Shown here: positions 1-10,040 of the stretch, in pieces
How positions within the stretch are numbered: the stretch's first letter is position 1
Layout of the letters: the number at the start of each line of letters is the position of its first letter
NCBI RefSeq assembly: GCF_017305435.1
Contig: NZ_JAFKIP010000002.1
Location: 558,001 to 622,000 of the forward strand
Source: Microbacterium sp.
GTDB taxonomy: Bacteria; Actinomycetota; Actinomycetes; Actinomycetales; Microbacteriaceae
Reading direction: 5' to 3'
Length of the DNA: 64,000 nt
Program-made: the position numbers and the translations under genes
The notes under the pieces: generated by a model
The model's database searches: none
What the model was told of the DNA's origin: nothing
The model's input: only the letters and a program-made list of their open reading frames with translations

Positions 1-2224
1 GCAGGAGCGTCGAGAGCGCGAGCCGGAGCGCGAGCGCAGCGGACGCCTGGCCGGCGTCGGTCTGGTTGTAGGCGCGCTCCTTGACCAGTTCGAGGTAATC
101 GTCGCAGAACGTCCAGAAGAACGATTCGGTGACTTCGAGCGCACGCGCATGGTCGTACCCCTCGAACGCCGCGGTCGCATCGCGCACGACGACGTCGAGG
201 GTCGCGAGCATCGCTGCATCCAAGGCGTGGGTGACCTGCGCCCCCTCGGGTACGGGGAACGAGAGCACGAACTTCGCCGCGTTCAGCACCTTGATCGCGA
301 GGCGGCGCCCGATCTTCACCTGCGTCGGGTTCTGCGGGTCGAAGGCGGCGTCCGCGCCGAGTCGGCTGGATGCCGCCCAGTACCGCACCGCGTCGGTGCC
401 GTGCTGATCGAGGATGTCCGCCGGCGTGACGACGTTGCCCTTCGACTTCGACATCTTCTTGCGATCGGGGTCGACGATGAAGCCCGAGATCGCGGCATCC
501 GTCCACGGCGCGCGATCGTCCTCGAGGGCGGAGCGCACCATGGTGGAGAAGAGCCACGTGCGGATGATGTCCTGGCCCTGCGGGCGCAGATCGAACGGGG
601 CCACGACGCTCCAGAGCGCGTCATCTCGCTGCCAGCCGCCCGCGAGTTGCGGGGTGAGCGATGACGTCGCCCAGGTGTCGAAGATGTCCTTCTCTCCTTC
701 GAACCCGCCCGCGGCCCCACGCTGCGCCTCCGTGTAGCCCGGCGGCACGTCGCTCGTCGGGTCGATCGGCAAGGAGGAGGCGTCCGCCGTGATGACGGCG
801 CCTTCCATGCGGTCGCCGTTCTCATCGAGCGGGTACCAGACCGGGATCGGCACACCGAAGAAGCGCTGGCGCGAGATGAGCCAGTCGCCGGTCAGGCCGT
901 TCGTCCAGTTCTCGTAGCGCACGCGCATGAAGTCGGGATGCCACCCCATGCCCCGCCCGAGCGCGATCAGCTTCTCCCGGAACGCCGCGTCTCGCGCGCC
1001 GTTGCGGAGGTACCACTGACGCGTCGACACGATCTCCAGCGCCCGGTCGCCCTTCTCGTAGAACTTCACCGGGTGGCTGAAGGGCTTCGACACCTCGAGC
1101 AGCTCGCCCGAGGACTCGAGCAGCTCCACCATCTTCTTCTTCGCGCTGAAGACCGTGAGGCCGGCGATCTCGGAGTAGGCGGCACGCGCGGCATCCGTCG
1201 CGAGGGCGGCGGGAGCGTCGGGGAGGATCCGGCCGTCCTGACCCAGGATCGTGCGGTTCGGCAGGTCGAGCTCGCGCCACCAGATGATGTCGGTCACGTC
1301 GCCGAAAGTGCAGACCATCGCGATGCCCGAACCCTTGTCCTGCTGCGCGAGCGGGTGCGCGAGGACCGGGACCTCGACGTCGAAGACCGGCGTGCGCACC
1401 GTCTGTCCGAAGTACGGCTGGTACCGCTCGTCACCGGGGTTGGCGACGAGCGCGACGCATGCGGCGAGGAGCTCGGGGCGGGTCGTCTCGATGTGGATGT
1501 CACCCGAGCCGTCGGTCTTGTGGAACGCGAGGCGGTGATAGCTCGCCTGCTGCTCGCGGTCCTCGAGCTCGGCCTGCGCGATCGCGGAACGGAAGTCGAT
1601 GTCCCAGAGCGTCGGAGCCATCGCCTGGTACGCCTCGCCGCGCTCGAGGTTGCGCAGGAACGCGAGCTGGCTCGTGCGGACCGTGTCGTCCGAGATCGTC
1701 CGATACGTCTGCGTCCAGTCGACGGAGAGGCCGAGCTGGCGGAAGACCGCCTCGAACGCCTTCTCGTCTTCGAGGGTCAGCTCCTCGCACAGCTCGATGA
1801 AGTTGCGGCGGCTGATGGGCACCTGATCGGCGGGCTTGAGGCTCTTCGCGTCGCCGCGGAACGGCGGGGTGAAGTCGGGGTCGTAGGGGAGGGACGTGTC
1901 GCAGCGGACACCGTAGTAGTTCTGCACGCGGCGCTCGGTCGGCAGGCCGTTGTCGTCCCACCCCATCGGATAGAACACGGTCTTGCCCCGCATGCGCTCG
2001 AACCGCGCCTTGACGTCGGTGTGCGTGTAGCTGAAGACATGGCCGATGTGTAGCGACCCCGAGGCGGTCGGCGGAGGCGTGTCGATCGAGTAGACGCCGG
2101 CGCGACCCGCGGCCTCGGCGGCAGCACGGTCGAACAGATACGTGCCCGCGGCGGTCCACGCGGCATCCCACTTCTGCTCGAGGCCTTCCAGTGCGGGCTT
2201 GTCGGGAATCTGCGCGTCGGCCAT
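1..2224 (-). CDS. valS: Valine--tRNA ligase, C-terminal part outside the window
   Basis: Class Ia aminoacyl-tRNA synthetase that charges tRNA-Val with valine in the cytoplasm. The frame is open from an ATG at 2224 to the window edge, about 741 residues, so roughly the last 120 residues expected for the family are missing. The HIGH signature (HIGHVF) lies near residue 60 and the KMSKS loop (KKMSKSKGNVV) near residue 590. The N-terminus starts MADAQIPDKPALEGLEQKW and the ATG is preceded by GGAGACACCC, a fair ribosome binding site. It is the valine rather than the isoleucine enzyme because a separate ileS with a T-box lies at 4897. Identification is firm. Confidence 0.95.
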   Translation of the reverse strand, partial: MADAQIPDKPALEGLEQKWDAAWTAAGTYLFDRAAAEAAGRAGVYSIDTPPPTASGSLHIGHVFSYTHTDVKARFERMRGKTVFYPMGWDDNGLPTERRVQNYYGVRCDTSLPYDPDFTPPFRGDAKSLKPADQVPISRRNFIELCEELTLEDEKAFEAVFRQLGLSVDWTQTYRTISDDTVRTSQLAFLRNLERGEAYQAMAPTLWDIDFRSAIAQAELEDREQQASYHRLAFHKTDGSGDIHIETTRPELLAACVALVANPGDERYQPYFGQTVRTPVFDVEVPVLAHPLAQQDKGSGIAMVCTFGDVTDIIWWRELDLPNRTILGQDGRILPDAPAALATDAARAAYSEIAGLTVFSAKKKMVELLESSGELLEVSKPFSHPVKFYEKGDRALEIVSTRQWYLRNGARDAAFREKLIALGRGMGWHPDFMRVRYENWTNGLTGDWLISRQRFFGVPIPVWYPLDENGDRMEGAVITADASSLPIDPTSDVPPGYTEAQRGAAGGFEGEKDIFDTWATSSLTPQLAGGWQRDDALWSVVAPFDLRPQGQDIIRTWLFSTMVRSALEDDRAPWTDAAISGFIVDPDRKKMSKSKGNVVTPADILDQHGTDAVRYWAASSRLGADAAFDPQNPTQVKIGRRLAIKVLNAAKFVLSFPVPEGAQVTHALDAAMLATLDVVVRDATAAFEGYDHARALEVTESFFWTFCDDYLELVKERAYNQTDAGQASAALALRLALSTLL

Positions 2225-2324
2225 GGGTGTCTCCTCGAGCGATATTGGCGGCACTGTGTGAGCGTGCCTGAGTGTGGGTTGTGCGCTCAGTCTACCGGCG
2301 CGTCGGCAGCGCGGTGCCCGGTAT

Positions 2325-2414
2325 CCGCGTCGGATGCCGAGGAGATGACGGATGCTGAGGACCACATCCGGGCGTCCGGTCCTCAGAATCCGCCATCTCC
2401 TCAGAAACCTCCGG
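2325..2414. repeat. 90-bp direct repeat with internal stem-loop, left copy
   Basis: This 90-bp unit recurs at 3387-3476 in the same orientation with 84 of 90 positions identical by my count. Inside it, 2342-2362 and 2378-2399 are imperfect inverted repeats (arms of about 21 bases ending in CTGAGGACC / GGTCCTCAG) around a loop of about 14 bases. The differences between copies fall partly in the arms, but both copies keep the stem. The two copies bracket the DUF559 gene. It lies between valS (leftward) and the DUF559 gene (rightward), so it is not simply a terminator for either. Confidence 0.85.
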
Positions 2415-2519
2415 CCGGCCCCGCCCATCGCCCTCTCCACAGGCGTGCGATTCGGCCGATTGTCCACCGATCCGCCGCTCCGCACATTGCCGATTCCGTC
2501 CACGCGGCACGCTGTGGTG

Positions 2520-3370
2520 ATGTCTGTGGGATCAACGGTTCAAGGGTTCGGCGGTGTTGCTCGGGTGCGGGTCGTCCGGCAGCGGGGCTGGAGCGAGCGG
2601 GCGGTTCGCCACGCCGTGGACTGCGGTGAGGTGATGCGCCCTCGAAAAGGGTGGCTCGCGCTGCCCGGGGCCGACCCCTACCTCATCGCCGCCGCTCGTG
2701 ATGGTGTCGTGCTCTCATGCATCACTCAGGCCTCGCGTCTCGGGCTCTGGGTCCTGGACAGGGCGATCGGCCGCATGTCGCCGCGAGTCCGAACGCGGGC
2801 GGCGTGCGTGTCGGCGTCGAGTCGGCCACCGGCCTGCGCCACGCAACGACACACTGGGCGAGGCCTATCGTGCCGCGCCATCCGGACGCCCTCATCGACC
2901 CCATCGAGAACGTGCTCGGCGTCGTCGCGGACTGCCTCGAGCACGAGCAAGCGCTCGCGATCTGGGAATCTGCCCTTGATCGCCGCTTGATCACCCTGCC
3001 CGAATTGCGACGTCTGCCCTACCGGGGGCGAGCTCGCAACCTGTGCGACAGCGCCTCACCGTTCCACGGCTCAGGGCTCGAGTCGTTCGTCCCACCGCGT
3101 CTCGTCTGGCTACGACTGCCGATCGTCCCGCAGGTGTGGATCGTGGGGCATCGCGTCGATTTCCTCATCGGAGATCGGCTCGTGCTTCAGATCGACGGCG
3201 GCACCCACGTCGGTGCGCAGCGCGACAGCGATATCCGCCACGATGCTCAGCTCCTGCTCCTCGGCTACCACGTCATCCGCGTCGGATATGACCAGGTCGT
3301 GAACCGCTGGCACGAGGTGCAAGACCTCGTCATGCGCGCTGTCGCCCAGGGGCTCCACCTGATGCGGTGA
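2520..3370 (+). pseudogene. DUF559 (Vsr-like) endonuclease-domain protein, broken by a -1 frameshift
   Basis: Two overlapping frames together give one full-length protein of about 283 residues. The first part (from ATG 2520) has the AbiEi-antitoxin-like winged-helix start typical of these proteins, ending ...CITQASRLGLWVLD. The second frame resumes GDRPHVAASPNAGG and ends in a DUF559 PD-(D/E)XK nuclease fold: VDFLIGDRLVLQIDGGTHVG, RDSDIRHDAQLLLLGY, then VIRVGYDQV. The shift sits in a short G run near 2760; adding one G (GAC AGG GGC GAT) restores the frame. It could be a real mutation or a homopolymer sequencing error. The exact role of such single-gene DUF559 proteins is unknown. It is flanked by 90-bp repeats. 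Confidence 0.8.
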
Positions 3371-3386
3371 ACGCAGTCCCCAGACA

Positions 3387-3476
3387 CCGCGTCGGATGCC
3401 GATGAGATGACGGATGCTGAGGACGATATCCGGGCGTCCGGTCCTCAGAATCTGTCATCTCCTCAGGAACCTCCGG
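3387..3476. repeat. 90-bp direct repeat with internal stem-loop, right copy
   Basis: This is the second copy of the unit at 2325-2414, with six substitutions and no length change. The internal hairpin arms run about 3403-3423 and 3440-3460. The last 14 bases overlap the 3' end of the leftward acetyltransferase gene, so the repeat supplies its final codons. The copy starts 16 bases after the stop of the DUF559 gene. Confidence 0.85.
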
Positions 3477-4005
3477 GCACGGTCCTCGACCACTCGCCGC
3501 GCGTGAGCGCGAACGCCAAGTGCGGCATGTCGACGCCGCGGTAGTGGGTGGTGAAGGTGCGGCGCACCGTCATCCCGAGGCGGATCGCGACGTTCATGGA
3601 TGGCACGTTGGTCGCGCGCACCTTCGCGTAGAGGTCCTCCGCCTCGAGAGTGCGGAACGCCCAGTCGCGGCAGGCCGATGCAGCCTCGATCGCGTACCCG
3701 CGACGCCAGTGCGCCCGCTGGAAGAGATAGCCGACCTCGATGACCTCATCGTCCTCGATCTTCTGCCGGGTGATGCCGCACTGGCCGATCATCCCGCCCG
3801 TCTCGCGCAGGACGACCGCCCACAGGCCGAAGCCGTCCTGGGCATACCGCTCCTGCAGGCGACGGAGCCAGGCGAGCGACTCGGCGTCGCTGAAGGCGCC
3901 TTCGTAGGCGACCATGACGACGGGGTCGTGCAGGATCGCGCGGAGCGCGGGCAGGTCGTCGTCGGTCATCTCGCGCAGGTCGAGCCGCGGTGTCGACAGG
4001 ATCAC
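3463..4005 (-). CDS. GNAT-family N-acetyltransferase (RimJ/RimL type)
   Basis: This is a 180-residue acyltransferase expected to move an acetyl group from acetyl-CoA to an amine or protein N-terminus; the substrate is unknown. The RimJ/RimL-type layout is visible: opening VILSTPRLDLREMTDDDLPAL, a central IGQCGITR strand, then the acetyl-CoA loop region RAHWRRGYAIEAA and NVPSMNVAIRLGM near the C-terminus. The start is a GTG whose bases overlap the stop of the upstream pentapeptide gene (GTGA), implying translational coupling. Its stop codon lies inside the right 90-bp repeat, so the C-terminal residues (VPGGS) are repeat-encoded. Confidence 0.88.
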   Translation of the reverse strand: MILSTPRLDLREMTDDDLPALRAILHDPVVMVAYEGAFSDAESLAWLRRLQERYAQDGFGLWAVVLRETGGMIGQCGITRQKIEDDEVIEVGYLFQRAHWRRGYAIEAASACRDWAFRTLEAEDLYAKVRATNVPSMNVAIRLGMTVRRTFTTHYRGVDMPHLAFALTRGEWSRTVPGGS

Positions 4006-4676
4006 GACTCGATCCGGATACCCAGCGCGTGGGCGAATGCCGGGGCGTGCAGCTCTGCCTGGCGCGGGGAGAGCCAGAAGCCTGCCAACCCGCGCGGATC
4101 GGAGAAGGAGAGCGCCTCGAGCCCGCGCAGGTCGACGTCGTCGCCGCGCACTCCGCGGGTATCCACCTCGTCGGCGCGGGACCGCTCGAACCGCACGCGC
4201 GCGAGCCGCGCGTCGGGCAGGTCGAGAGCGCCGATCTGGCAGTCGACGACGAGCAAGTCCGCGACCTCGGCGGCAGCCAAGGAGAGATAGTCGATGCGCA
4301 GTCCGCGCAGGATGACGGCATCCCACGACCCGCGCAGCGCGTCGACTGTGCCGATCCGGCCTCCGTCTATCTCGACCGAACGCCACGAGGCATCCTTCGC
4401 GCTCAGCTCGGCTGCGCGGATCTCGGTGATCGCGACGTCGGAGAGAGCCGTGCCGCCGAGGTCGATGCGACCGACGGATGCCCCGGCGATTCGCGACTCC
4501 GCCACGCGGCCATGCGCCGCCGAGACGTCACCTCGCAGCCCTTCGATATGCGCTGCGATCACGTCCGCGCGGGGCGACAGACCGGCGTGAGCGTCGAGCA
4601 GCGTGGGAAGATCGGGGGCCGCCGTGCGGGGCGGACGCGGGCCGGTCGATCCGGATCGGGAGCGGACGGGCGTCAT
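4002..4676 (-). CDS. Pentapeptide-repeat-like protein
   Basis: The 224-residue product has degenerate five-residue periodicity, A(D/E)LSxxx / xxLRGLRI type, through most of its length (for example VGRIDLGGTALSDVAI, LDLPDARLARVRF, VDLRGLEALSF). Such repeats fold as a right-handed beta-helix. The start chosen is the ATG at 4676 (MTPVRSRSG); a start 57 bases further out would run into the ileS leader promoter. It overlaps the acetyltransferase gene by four bases and probably forms a two-gene operon with it, diverging from ileS. Function is unknown. Confidence 0.75.
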   Translation of the reverse strand: MTPVRSRSGSTGPRPPRTAAPDLPTLLDAHAGLSPRADVIAAHIEGLRGDVSAAHGRVAESRIAGASVGRIDLGGTALSDVAITEIRAAELSAKDASWRSVEIDGGRIGTVDALRGSWDAVILRGLRIDYLSLAAAEVADLLVVDCQIGALDLPDARLARVRFERSRADEVDTRGVRGDDVDLRGLEALSFSDPRGLAGFWLSPRQAELHAPAFAHALGIRIES

Positions 4677-4698
4677 ACCGGCCAGCCTAGGCGCCCGG

Positions 4699-4896
4699 TA
4701 TGATGGGGTGATCAGCTGTGATCCGGCCATCACCGGGGAGCTCGCGGAAGAGACTCGGTCCGCCGAGAGGTAGAACCGCGCGGGGCAGGCCCGTCATCGC
4801 CGCAGGAGAGTGGTCCGTCCCGGCGGACAAGCGGGGTGGTACCGCGGTCGCACGATCGTCCTCGCAGGAAGCATCGCACGCACCTGCTGGAGAGAC
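4699..4896 (+). promoter_or_regulatory. T-box riboswitch leader of ileS, actinobacterial translational type, with -10 box
   Basis: The leader carries the T-box signature GGTGGTACCGCGG at 4835-4847, whose TGGT (4837-4840) would pair with the uncharged tRNA acceptor end. Upstream, a very short stem I contains an ATC codon at 4721-4723 inside GTGATCCGGCCATCACC, matching an isoleucine specifier. A TATGAT -10 box lies at 4699-4704. There is no terminator before the ATG. The ribosome binding site (GGAGAG, 4889-4894) is close to the end of the leader, as in the known translational T-boxes of actinobacterial ileS. Uncharged tRNA-Ile is expected to free the ribosome binding site. Confidence 0.9.
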
Positions 4897-7800
4897 ATGA
4901 CCTACCCCCGCAACTCCGCCTTCGGACCCGCCGCCGACAGTGTCGCGCCGAGCCCGCGGTTCCCCGAGATCGAGCGCGAGGTCCTGGCGTTCTGGGACCG
5001 GGACAACACGTTCCGCGCCTCGATCGCGCAACGCAGCGGCGCGGAAGAGTGGGTCTTCTACGACGGGCCGCCGTTCGCCAACGGCCTGCCGCACTACGGT
5101 CATCTCCTCACCGGCTATGCCAAGGACCTCTTCCCGCGCTTCCAGACGATGCTCGGCAAGAAGGTCGATCGCGTGTTCGGTTGGGACACGCACGGACTCC
5201 CCGCGGAGCTCGAGGCGATGAAGCAGCTGGGCATCACGGAGAAGAGCGAGATCGAGGACATGGGCATCGCCGCCTTCAATGCGAAGGCGAAGGAGTCCGT
5301 GCTCGAGTACACCCAGCAGTGGGAGGACTACGTCACCCGGCAGGCCCGCTGGGTCGACTTCGAACGCGGCTACAAGACGCTCGACACGGGCTACATGGAG
5401 TCGGTACTGTGGGCGTTCAAGACCCTGTGGGAGAAGGGTCTCGCGTACGAAGGTCACCGCGTGCTCCCGTACTGCTGGCGCGACGAGACGCCGCTGTCGA
5501 ACCATGAGCTGCGCATGGACGACGACGTCTACAAGATGCGTCAGGACCCGTCGGTGACGGTCACGTTCCCGCTCGTCGGGGTGAAGGCCGAGAGCCTCGG
5601 GCTGACCGGCGTCCGCGCGCTCGCCTGGACGACCACCCCGTGGACGCTGCCGACGAACCTCGCCCTCGCGGTCGGCCCCGATATCGAGTACGTCGTCGTC
5701 CCGGGCGGTCCCGCCGGCGCGGCGGACGTCCCGGCCGGCGACGACGCCGAGGGGGCGACCGCGCACCGCTACCTCCTGGCATCCGACCTGCTCGTGAACC
5801 ACGCGAAGGAGCTCGGCTATGAGAGCGCGGCGGCGGCGTCGGAAGCGGTCGAGCGGACGCTCCGTGGCGAGGAGCTGCGCGACGTGCATTACGACCGGCT
5901 CTTCGACTACTACGCGGATGCCGAGGTGTGGGGCACCGACACCGCTTGGCGCATCCTCGTCGACGACTACGTCACGACCACGGACGGCACGGGCATCGTC
6001 CATCAGGCGCCGGCCTACGGTGAGGACGACCAACGCGTGACGGCGGCCGCCGGCATCCCGCTCATCATGAGCCTCGACGACGGCGGGCGGTTCCTGCCGC
6101 AGGTGACCGACGTCGCCGGCGAGCTGTGGATGGATGCCAACCGGCCGCTCATCCGACTGCTGAGGGCGCAGGGTCGCCTCCTTCGCGAGGCCTCGTACGA
6201 GCACTCCTACCCGCACTGCTGGCGGTGCCGGAACCCTCTCATCTACAAGGCCGTGTCGAGCTGGTTCGTGCGGGTCACCGACATCAAGGACGACCTCATC
6301 GCGGCGAACGAGCAGATCACCTGGGCGCCCGAGAACGTCAAGCACGGGCAGTTCGGCAAGTGGCTCGAGGGGGCGCGCGACTGGTCGATCAGCCGCAACC
6401 GGTTCTGGGGCTCGCCGATCCCCATCTGGAAGAGCGACGATCCGGAGTACCCGCGCGTCGACGCCTACGGGTCTCTCGAGGAGCTCGAGCGCGACTTCGG
6501 ACGCCTGCCGCGCAACGGGGCGGGGGAGGTCGATCTGCACCGCCCGTACATCGACGAGCTGACGCGCCCGAATCCCGATGACCCGACCGGTCTCTCCACG
6601 ATGCGGCGCATCGAGGACGTCTTCGACGTGTGGTTCGACTCGGGCTCCATGCCGTACGCGCAGGTGCACTATCCGTTCGAGAACCGTGAGTGGTTCGACA
6701 CGCACGCGCCCGCCGACTTCATCGTCGAGTACATCGGCCAGACCCGTGGCTGGTTCTACGTCATGCACGTGCTGTCGGTGGCGCTGTTCGGCCGCCCCGC
6801 GTTCAGCGGCGTCGCCTGCCACGGCATCGTCCTCGGCAGCGACGGCCAGAAGATGTCGAAGTCGCTGCGCAACTATCCGGACGTGAGCGAGGTGTTCGAC
6901 CGCGACGGCTCCGATGCGATGCGCTGGTTCCTCATGGCGTCGTCGGTGCTGCGCGGTGGCAACCTCATCGTCACCGAGGAGGGCATCCGCGCGGGCGTCC
7001 GCGAGTTCCTCCTGCCGCTGTGGAACGCGTGGTACTTCTTCGCGACCTATGCCAACGCCGCGGGAGGGGCCGGCGGCCAGGGATACGAGGCGCGCTGGCG
7101 CACCGACTCGACGGACGTGCTCGATCAGTACGTCCTGGCGCTCCTGGGCGACGTCGTCCGCGATGTCGCCACCGACCTCGAGGCACTCGATTCGACCACC
7201 GCCGCCGCGCGCCTGCGCGACTTCGCCGAAGCGCTGACGAACTGGTACATCCGCCGTTCCCGCGACCGGTTCTGGGTGGGTGCGGATGCCGCCGACGAGG
7301 CATCCACCGAGGCGTTCGACACCCTGTACACGGTGCTCGAGACGCTCACGCGCGTCGCCGCGCCGCTGATCCCGCTCGTGTCGGAACGGATCTGGCAGGG
7401 CCTCACCGGCGGGCGCAGCGTGCACCTGGAGGACTGGCCGGATGCCGACGCGTTCCCCGCGTCGCCGGAGATCCGGACCGCGATGGATGCCGTGCGCGAG
7501 GTCTCGTCGGTCGCGAACGCGCTGCGCAAGAAGGAGGGCAAGCGCGTGCGCTTGCCGCTGCCGCGCCTCACGGTCGCACTCGAGCATGCCGACGCGCTCG
7601 GCCAGTTCGAGGACATCCTGCGCGACGAGCTCAACGTCAAGGAGGTGGAGCTCGTCCCGCTCACCGATGGGCTGGCCGAACAGTACGGCATCAGTCAGCG
7701 GCTCGCGGTCAACGCGCGCGCCGCCGGCCCGCGCCTCGGCAAGCAGGTGCAGCACGTCATCGCGGGCGCCAAGGCCGGCGCGTGGAGCGTCGACGACGGC

Positions 7801-8274
7801 GTGGTCGTCGTCGACGGCATCGCCCTCGCCGAGGGCGAGTACGAACTCACCCTCGAAGCCGGCGGGGTCGCAGAGGGCACGGCGATCGCTCTCCTCGCGG
7901 GCGGCGGATTCGTCCTCCTCGACACGACGACGACGCCCGAGCTGGAGGCGGAGGGTCTCGCTCGCGATGTGATCCGTGCCGTGCAGGACACCCGCAAGGC
8001 GGCAGGGTTCGACGTCAGCGACCGGATCTCGCTCGCGCTGCTGTTCGACGACGAAGCGGATGCATCCGCCATGGCATCCGCGTTCTCCGTGGCCGACGTC
8101 GCCGGCGAGACGCTGTCGCTCACGTATGCCGTGCGCTCGCGCGTAGAGACCCTCATCGATGCGGGCTCGGTCGCCACCGAGTCGGTGGAGTTCGAGAATG
8201 TGATCGACGCGGGCACGTACGCCAACCGGGCGCCCTTCACCGTGTCCGTCGGCCGGATCGGAGTGCAGGCATGA
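4897..8274 (+). CDS. ileS: Isoleucine--tRNA ligase
   Basis: Class Ia synthetase of 1125 residues that charges tRNA-Ile, close to the length of the long (eukaryote-like) IleRS form. The HIGH-type site reads [12 protein letters not shown] near residue 65, the editing domain follows ([15 protein letters not shown] near 247), and the KMSKS loop [13 protein letters not shown] is near residue 650. The ATG at 4897 ([11 protein letters not shown]) fits the GGAGAG site and the T-box leader. The stop overlaps the folC start by four bases (ATGA). Expression is probably controlled by the T-box in response to tRNA-Ile charging. Confidence 0.97.
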   Translation: MTYPRNSAFGPAADSVAPSPRFPEIEREVLAFWDRDNTFRASIAQRSGAEEWVFYDGPPFANGLPHYGHLLTGYAKDLFPRFQTMLGKKVDRVFGWDTHGLPAELEAMKQLGITEKSEIEDMGIAAFNAKAKESVLEYTQQWEDYVTRQARWVDFERGYKTLDTGYMESVLWAFKTLWEKGLAYEGHRVLPYCWRDETPLSNHELRMDDDVYKMRQDPSVTVTFPLVGVKAESLGLTGVRALAWTTTPWTLPTNLALAVGPDIEYVVVPGGPAGAADVPAGDDAEGATAHRYLLASDLLVNHAKELGYESAAAASEAVERTLRGEELRDVHYDRLFDYYADAEVWGTDTAWRILVDDYVTTTDGTGIVHQAPAYGEDDQRVTAAAGIPLIMSLDDGGRFLPQVTDVAGELWMDANRPLIRLLRAQGRLLREASYEHSYPHCWRCRNPLIYKAVSSWFVRVTDIKDDLIAANEQITWAPENVKHGQFGKWLEGARDWSISRNRFWGSPIPIWKSDDPEYPRVDAYGSLEELERDFGRLPRNGAGEVDLHRPYIDELTRPNPDDPTGLSTMRRIEDVFDVWFDSGSMPYAQVHYPFENREWFDTHAPADFIVEYIGQTRGWFYVMHVLSVALFGRPAFSGVACHGIVLGSDGQKMSKSLRNYPDVSEVFDRDGSDAMRWFLMASSVLRGGNLIVTEEGIRAGVREFLLPLWNAWYFFATYANAAGGAGGQGYEARWRTDSTDVLDQYVLALLGDVVRDVATDLEALDSTTAAARLRDFAEALTNWYIRRSRDRFWVGADAADEASTEAFDTLYTVLETLTRVAAPLIPLVSERIWQGLTGGRSVHLEDWPDADAFPASPEIRTAMDAVREVSSVANALRKKEGKRVRLPLPRLTVALEHADALGQFEDILRDELNVKEVELVPLTDGLAEQYGISQRLAVNARAAGPRLGKQVQHVIAGAKAGAWSVDDGVVVVDGIALAEGEYELTLEAGGVAEGTAIALLAGGGFVLLDTTTTPELEAEGLARDVIRAVQDTRKAAGFDVSDRISLALLFDDEADASAMASAFSVADVAGETLSLTYAVRSRVETLIDAGSVATESVEFENVIDAGTYANRAPFTVSVGRIGVQA

Positions 8275-9623
8275 ACGACCGCACGCGCGCGGACGCCGTG
8301 TATGCGGCTCTCCTGACCCGACAGGGCGAGCGGTGGGTGCAGCCGCGGGTCGAGCGCACTCGTCAGGTACTGGAACTCCTCGACGATCCGCAGAAGACGT
8401 ATCGCGTCATCCACGTCACGGGCACGAACGGCAAGACCTCGACGGCTCGGATCGCCGAGTCGATCGTGCGCGCAACGGGTCTGCGCACGGGACTGTTCAC
8501 GAGTCCGCATCTCGAGCGGTTCACCGAGCGGATCACGATCGACGGCGAGCCGATCGACGACGGACTGATCGCGGATGCCTGGGCGGAGATCGAACCGTTC
8601 GTCGGCATCGTCGACGCACAGATGGAGGCGACCGGCGATGCGCCGCTCACGTTCTTCGAGCTCCTGACGGTACTCGCGTTCGTCGCGTTCGCCGACGCTC
8701 CCGTGGATGTCGCGGTCATCGAGGTCGGCATGGGGGGTTCGTGGGACTCGACGAACACCGCGGACGGGGATGTCGCCGTGTTCGCACCGATCGACCTCGA
8801 CCACGCGGACAAGCTCGGCGACACGATCGAGGAGATCGCGACCGTGAAATCCGGCATCATCAAGGAAGGCGCCGCCGCTGTCTCGGCCGCGCAGGCTCCC
8901 GCGGCTCTCAGCGTGCTGCAGCGCGCGGCGTCGGCGCGGGGAGCGACCCTCGCGGTCGAGGGTGATGCTTTCGGGCTGTCCGCCCAGCACCTCGCCGTCG
9001 GTGGGCAGCAGATCAGCGTCCAGGGCCTCGCCGGGGGCTACGACGACCTGTACCTGCCGCTGTACGGCGCGCACCAGGGGCACAACGCGGCGCTCGCGAT
9101 CGCGGCCGTCGAGTCGCTGATCGGCGGCGGAACCCAGCGACTCGCTCCGGACATCGTCGCCGACGGCCTCGCGCAGGTCACCTCGCCCGGTCGGCTGCAG
9201 CTCGTCGGCGTCGCGCCGACGGTCCTCGTGGATGCCGCGCACAACCCCCACGGCGCGCGCGCCCTCGTGCAGGCGCTCGGCGACTCGTTCGACTTCGACG
9301 AGTGGGGCATCGTGCTCGGTGTCTTCGGCGACAAGGATGTCGCAGGCATCGTCGCGGCGATCGCGCCCGCGGCCACGCACGTCTTCGCCACTTCTCCCGA
9401 CTCGGATCGCGCCGCGGAGGCAGACACGATCGCCGATCTCGTGGAGGGCCTCGGCGGTCAGGTCAGCGTGCACCGCGACCTGGCGGAGGCCGCGGAGGCG
9501 GCGCGGGAGTGGGCGTCGGCATCCGAGCGCCGCGCCGTCGTCATCGCGGGGAGCGTCGTCCTGGCGGGCGAGGCGCTGCAGCTCGCGGCCGAAGAGAATT
9601 GGAAGGACGGGTGGGTCGCGTGA
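8271..9623 (+). CDS. folC: Folylpolyglutamate synthase / dihydrofolate synthase
   Basis: ATP-dependent ligase of 450 residues that adds glutamate to folates (and to dihydropteroate in bifunctional forms). The Mur-ligase-like P-loop [11 protein letters not shown] lies near residue 50, followed by [15 protein letters not shown] and the magnesium-binding [12 protein letters not shown] segment. The C-terminal domain carries [10 protein letters not shown] near residue 322. Its ATG overlaps the ileS stop and its stop overlaps the next start (GTGA), so it is translationally coupled on both sides. Length and motifs are normal for the family. Confidence 0.95.
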   Translation: MNDRTRADAVYAALLTRQGERWVQPRVERTRQVLELLDDPQKTYRVIHVTGTNGKTSTARIAESIVRATGLRTGLFTSPHLERFTERITIDGEPIDDGLIADAWAEIEPFVGIVDAQMEATGDAPLTFFELLTVLAFVAFADAPVDVAVIEVGMGGSWDSTNTADGDVAVFAPIDLDHADKLGDTIEEIATVKSGIIKEGAAAVSAAQAPAALSVLQRAASARGATLAVEGDAFGLSAQHLAVGGQQISVQGLAGGYDDLYLPLYGAHQGHNAALAIAAVESLIGGGTQRLAPDIVADGLAQVTSPGRLQLVGVAPTVLVDAAHNPHGARALVQALGDSFDFDEWGIVLGVFGDKDVAGIVAAIAPAATHVFATSPDSDRAAEADTIADLVEGLGGQVSVHRDLAEAAEAAREWASASERRAVVIAGSVVLAGEALQLAAEENWKDGWVA

Positions 9624-10039
9624 GCGCGGACTCAGCGGATGCCCCGCGGCGGGCGCCACGTGTGCGGCGACGGCGCGGTGCGCGGGAGTCGCTCGCCGCC
9701 ATGGTCCTCGGCTGCGAGACGCTCGTCGTCTTCCTCGGCGGGCTCGTGCTCTACGGGCTGAAGGCGCTCCCCGCGGGGATCGAGCCGTGGTGGGGGATCG
9801 TGCTCGGTTCGGGGTTCGCCGTGCTGCTCGTCGTGACCTCGGCGTTCGTGCGCTACGACTGGGGGATCGCGCTCGGCTGGTTCTGGCAGCTCGTGATCGT
9901 CCTGGCGGGGTTCCTGGAGCCCGCGCTCGCTGTCGTCGGTCTCGTTTTCGGAGCGATGTACGCGTATGCGACGATCAAGGGAGGCGCGCTCGACAAAGCG
10001 AACGCGCAGCGCGCCGCAGGCGACACGAATGGAGAATGA
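9620..10039 (+). CDS. DUF4233 family membrane protein
   Basis: This is a 139-residue protein with a basic N-terminus (RRAPRVRRRRGARESL) and about four hydrophobic segments between residues 25 and 120, consistent with an integral membrane protein. DUF4233 proteins typically sit between folC and ndk in actinobacteria, and this one does. The GTG start overlaps the folC stop (GTGA). The function is unknown; the conserved neighbourhood suggests housekeeping rather than accessory function. Confidence 0.85.
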   Translation: MSADSADAPRRAPRVRRRRGARESLAAMVLGCETLVVFLGGLVLYGLKALPAGIEPWWGIVLGSGFAVLLVVTSAFVRYDWGIALGWFWQLVIVLAGFLEPALAVVGLVFGAMYAYATIKGGALDKANAQRAAGDTNGE

Positions 10040-10040
10040 C

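Noticed and set aside
4687-7755. A 1022-residue open frame antisense to ileS, and other long antisense frames (for example 11156-14176 and 7695-9659 on the minus strand, 6690-8270 on the plus strand)
   Set aside because: They lie over strongly conserved genes, have Arg/Gly/Ala-rich or low-complexity translations without motifs, and arise from the lack of stop codons in high-GC DNA.
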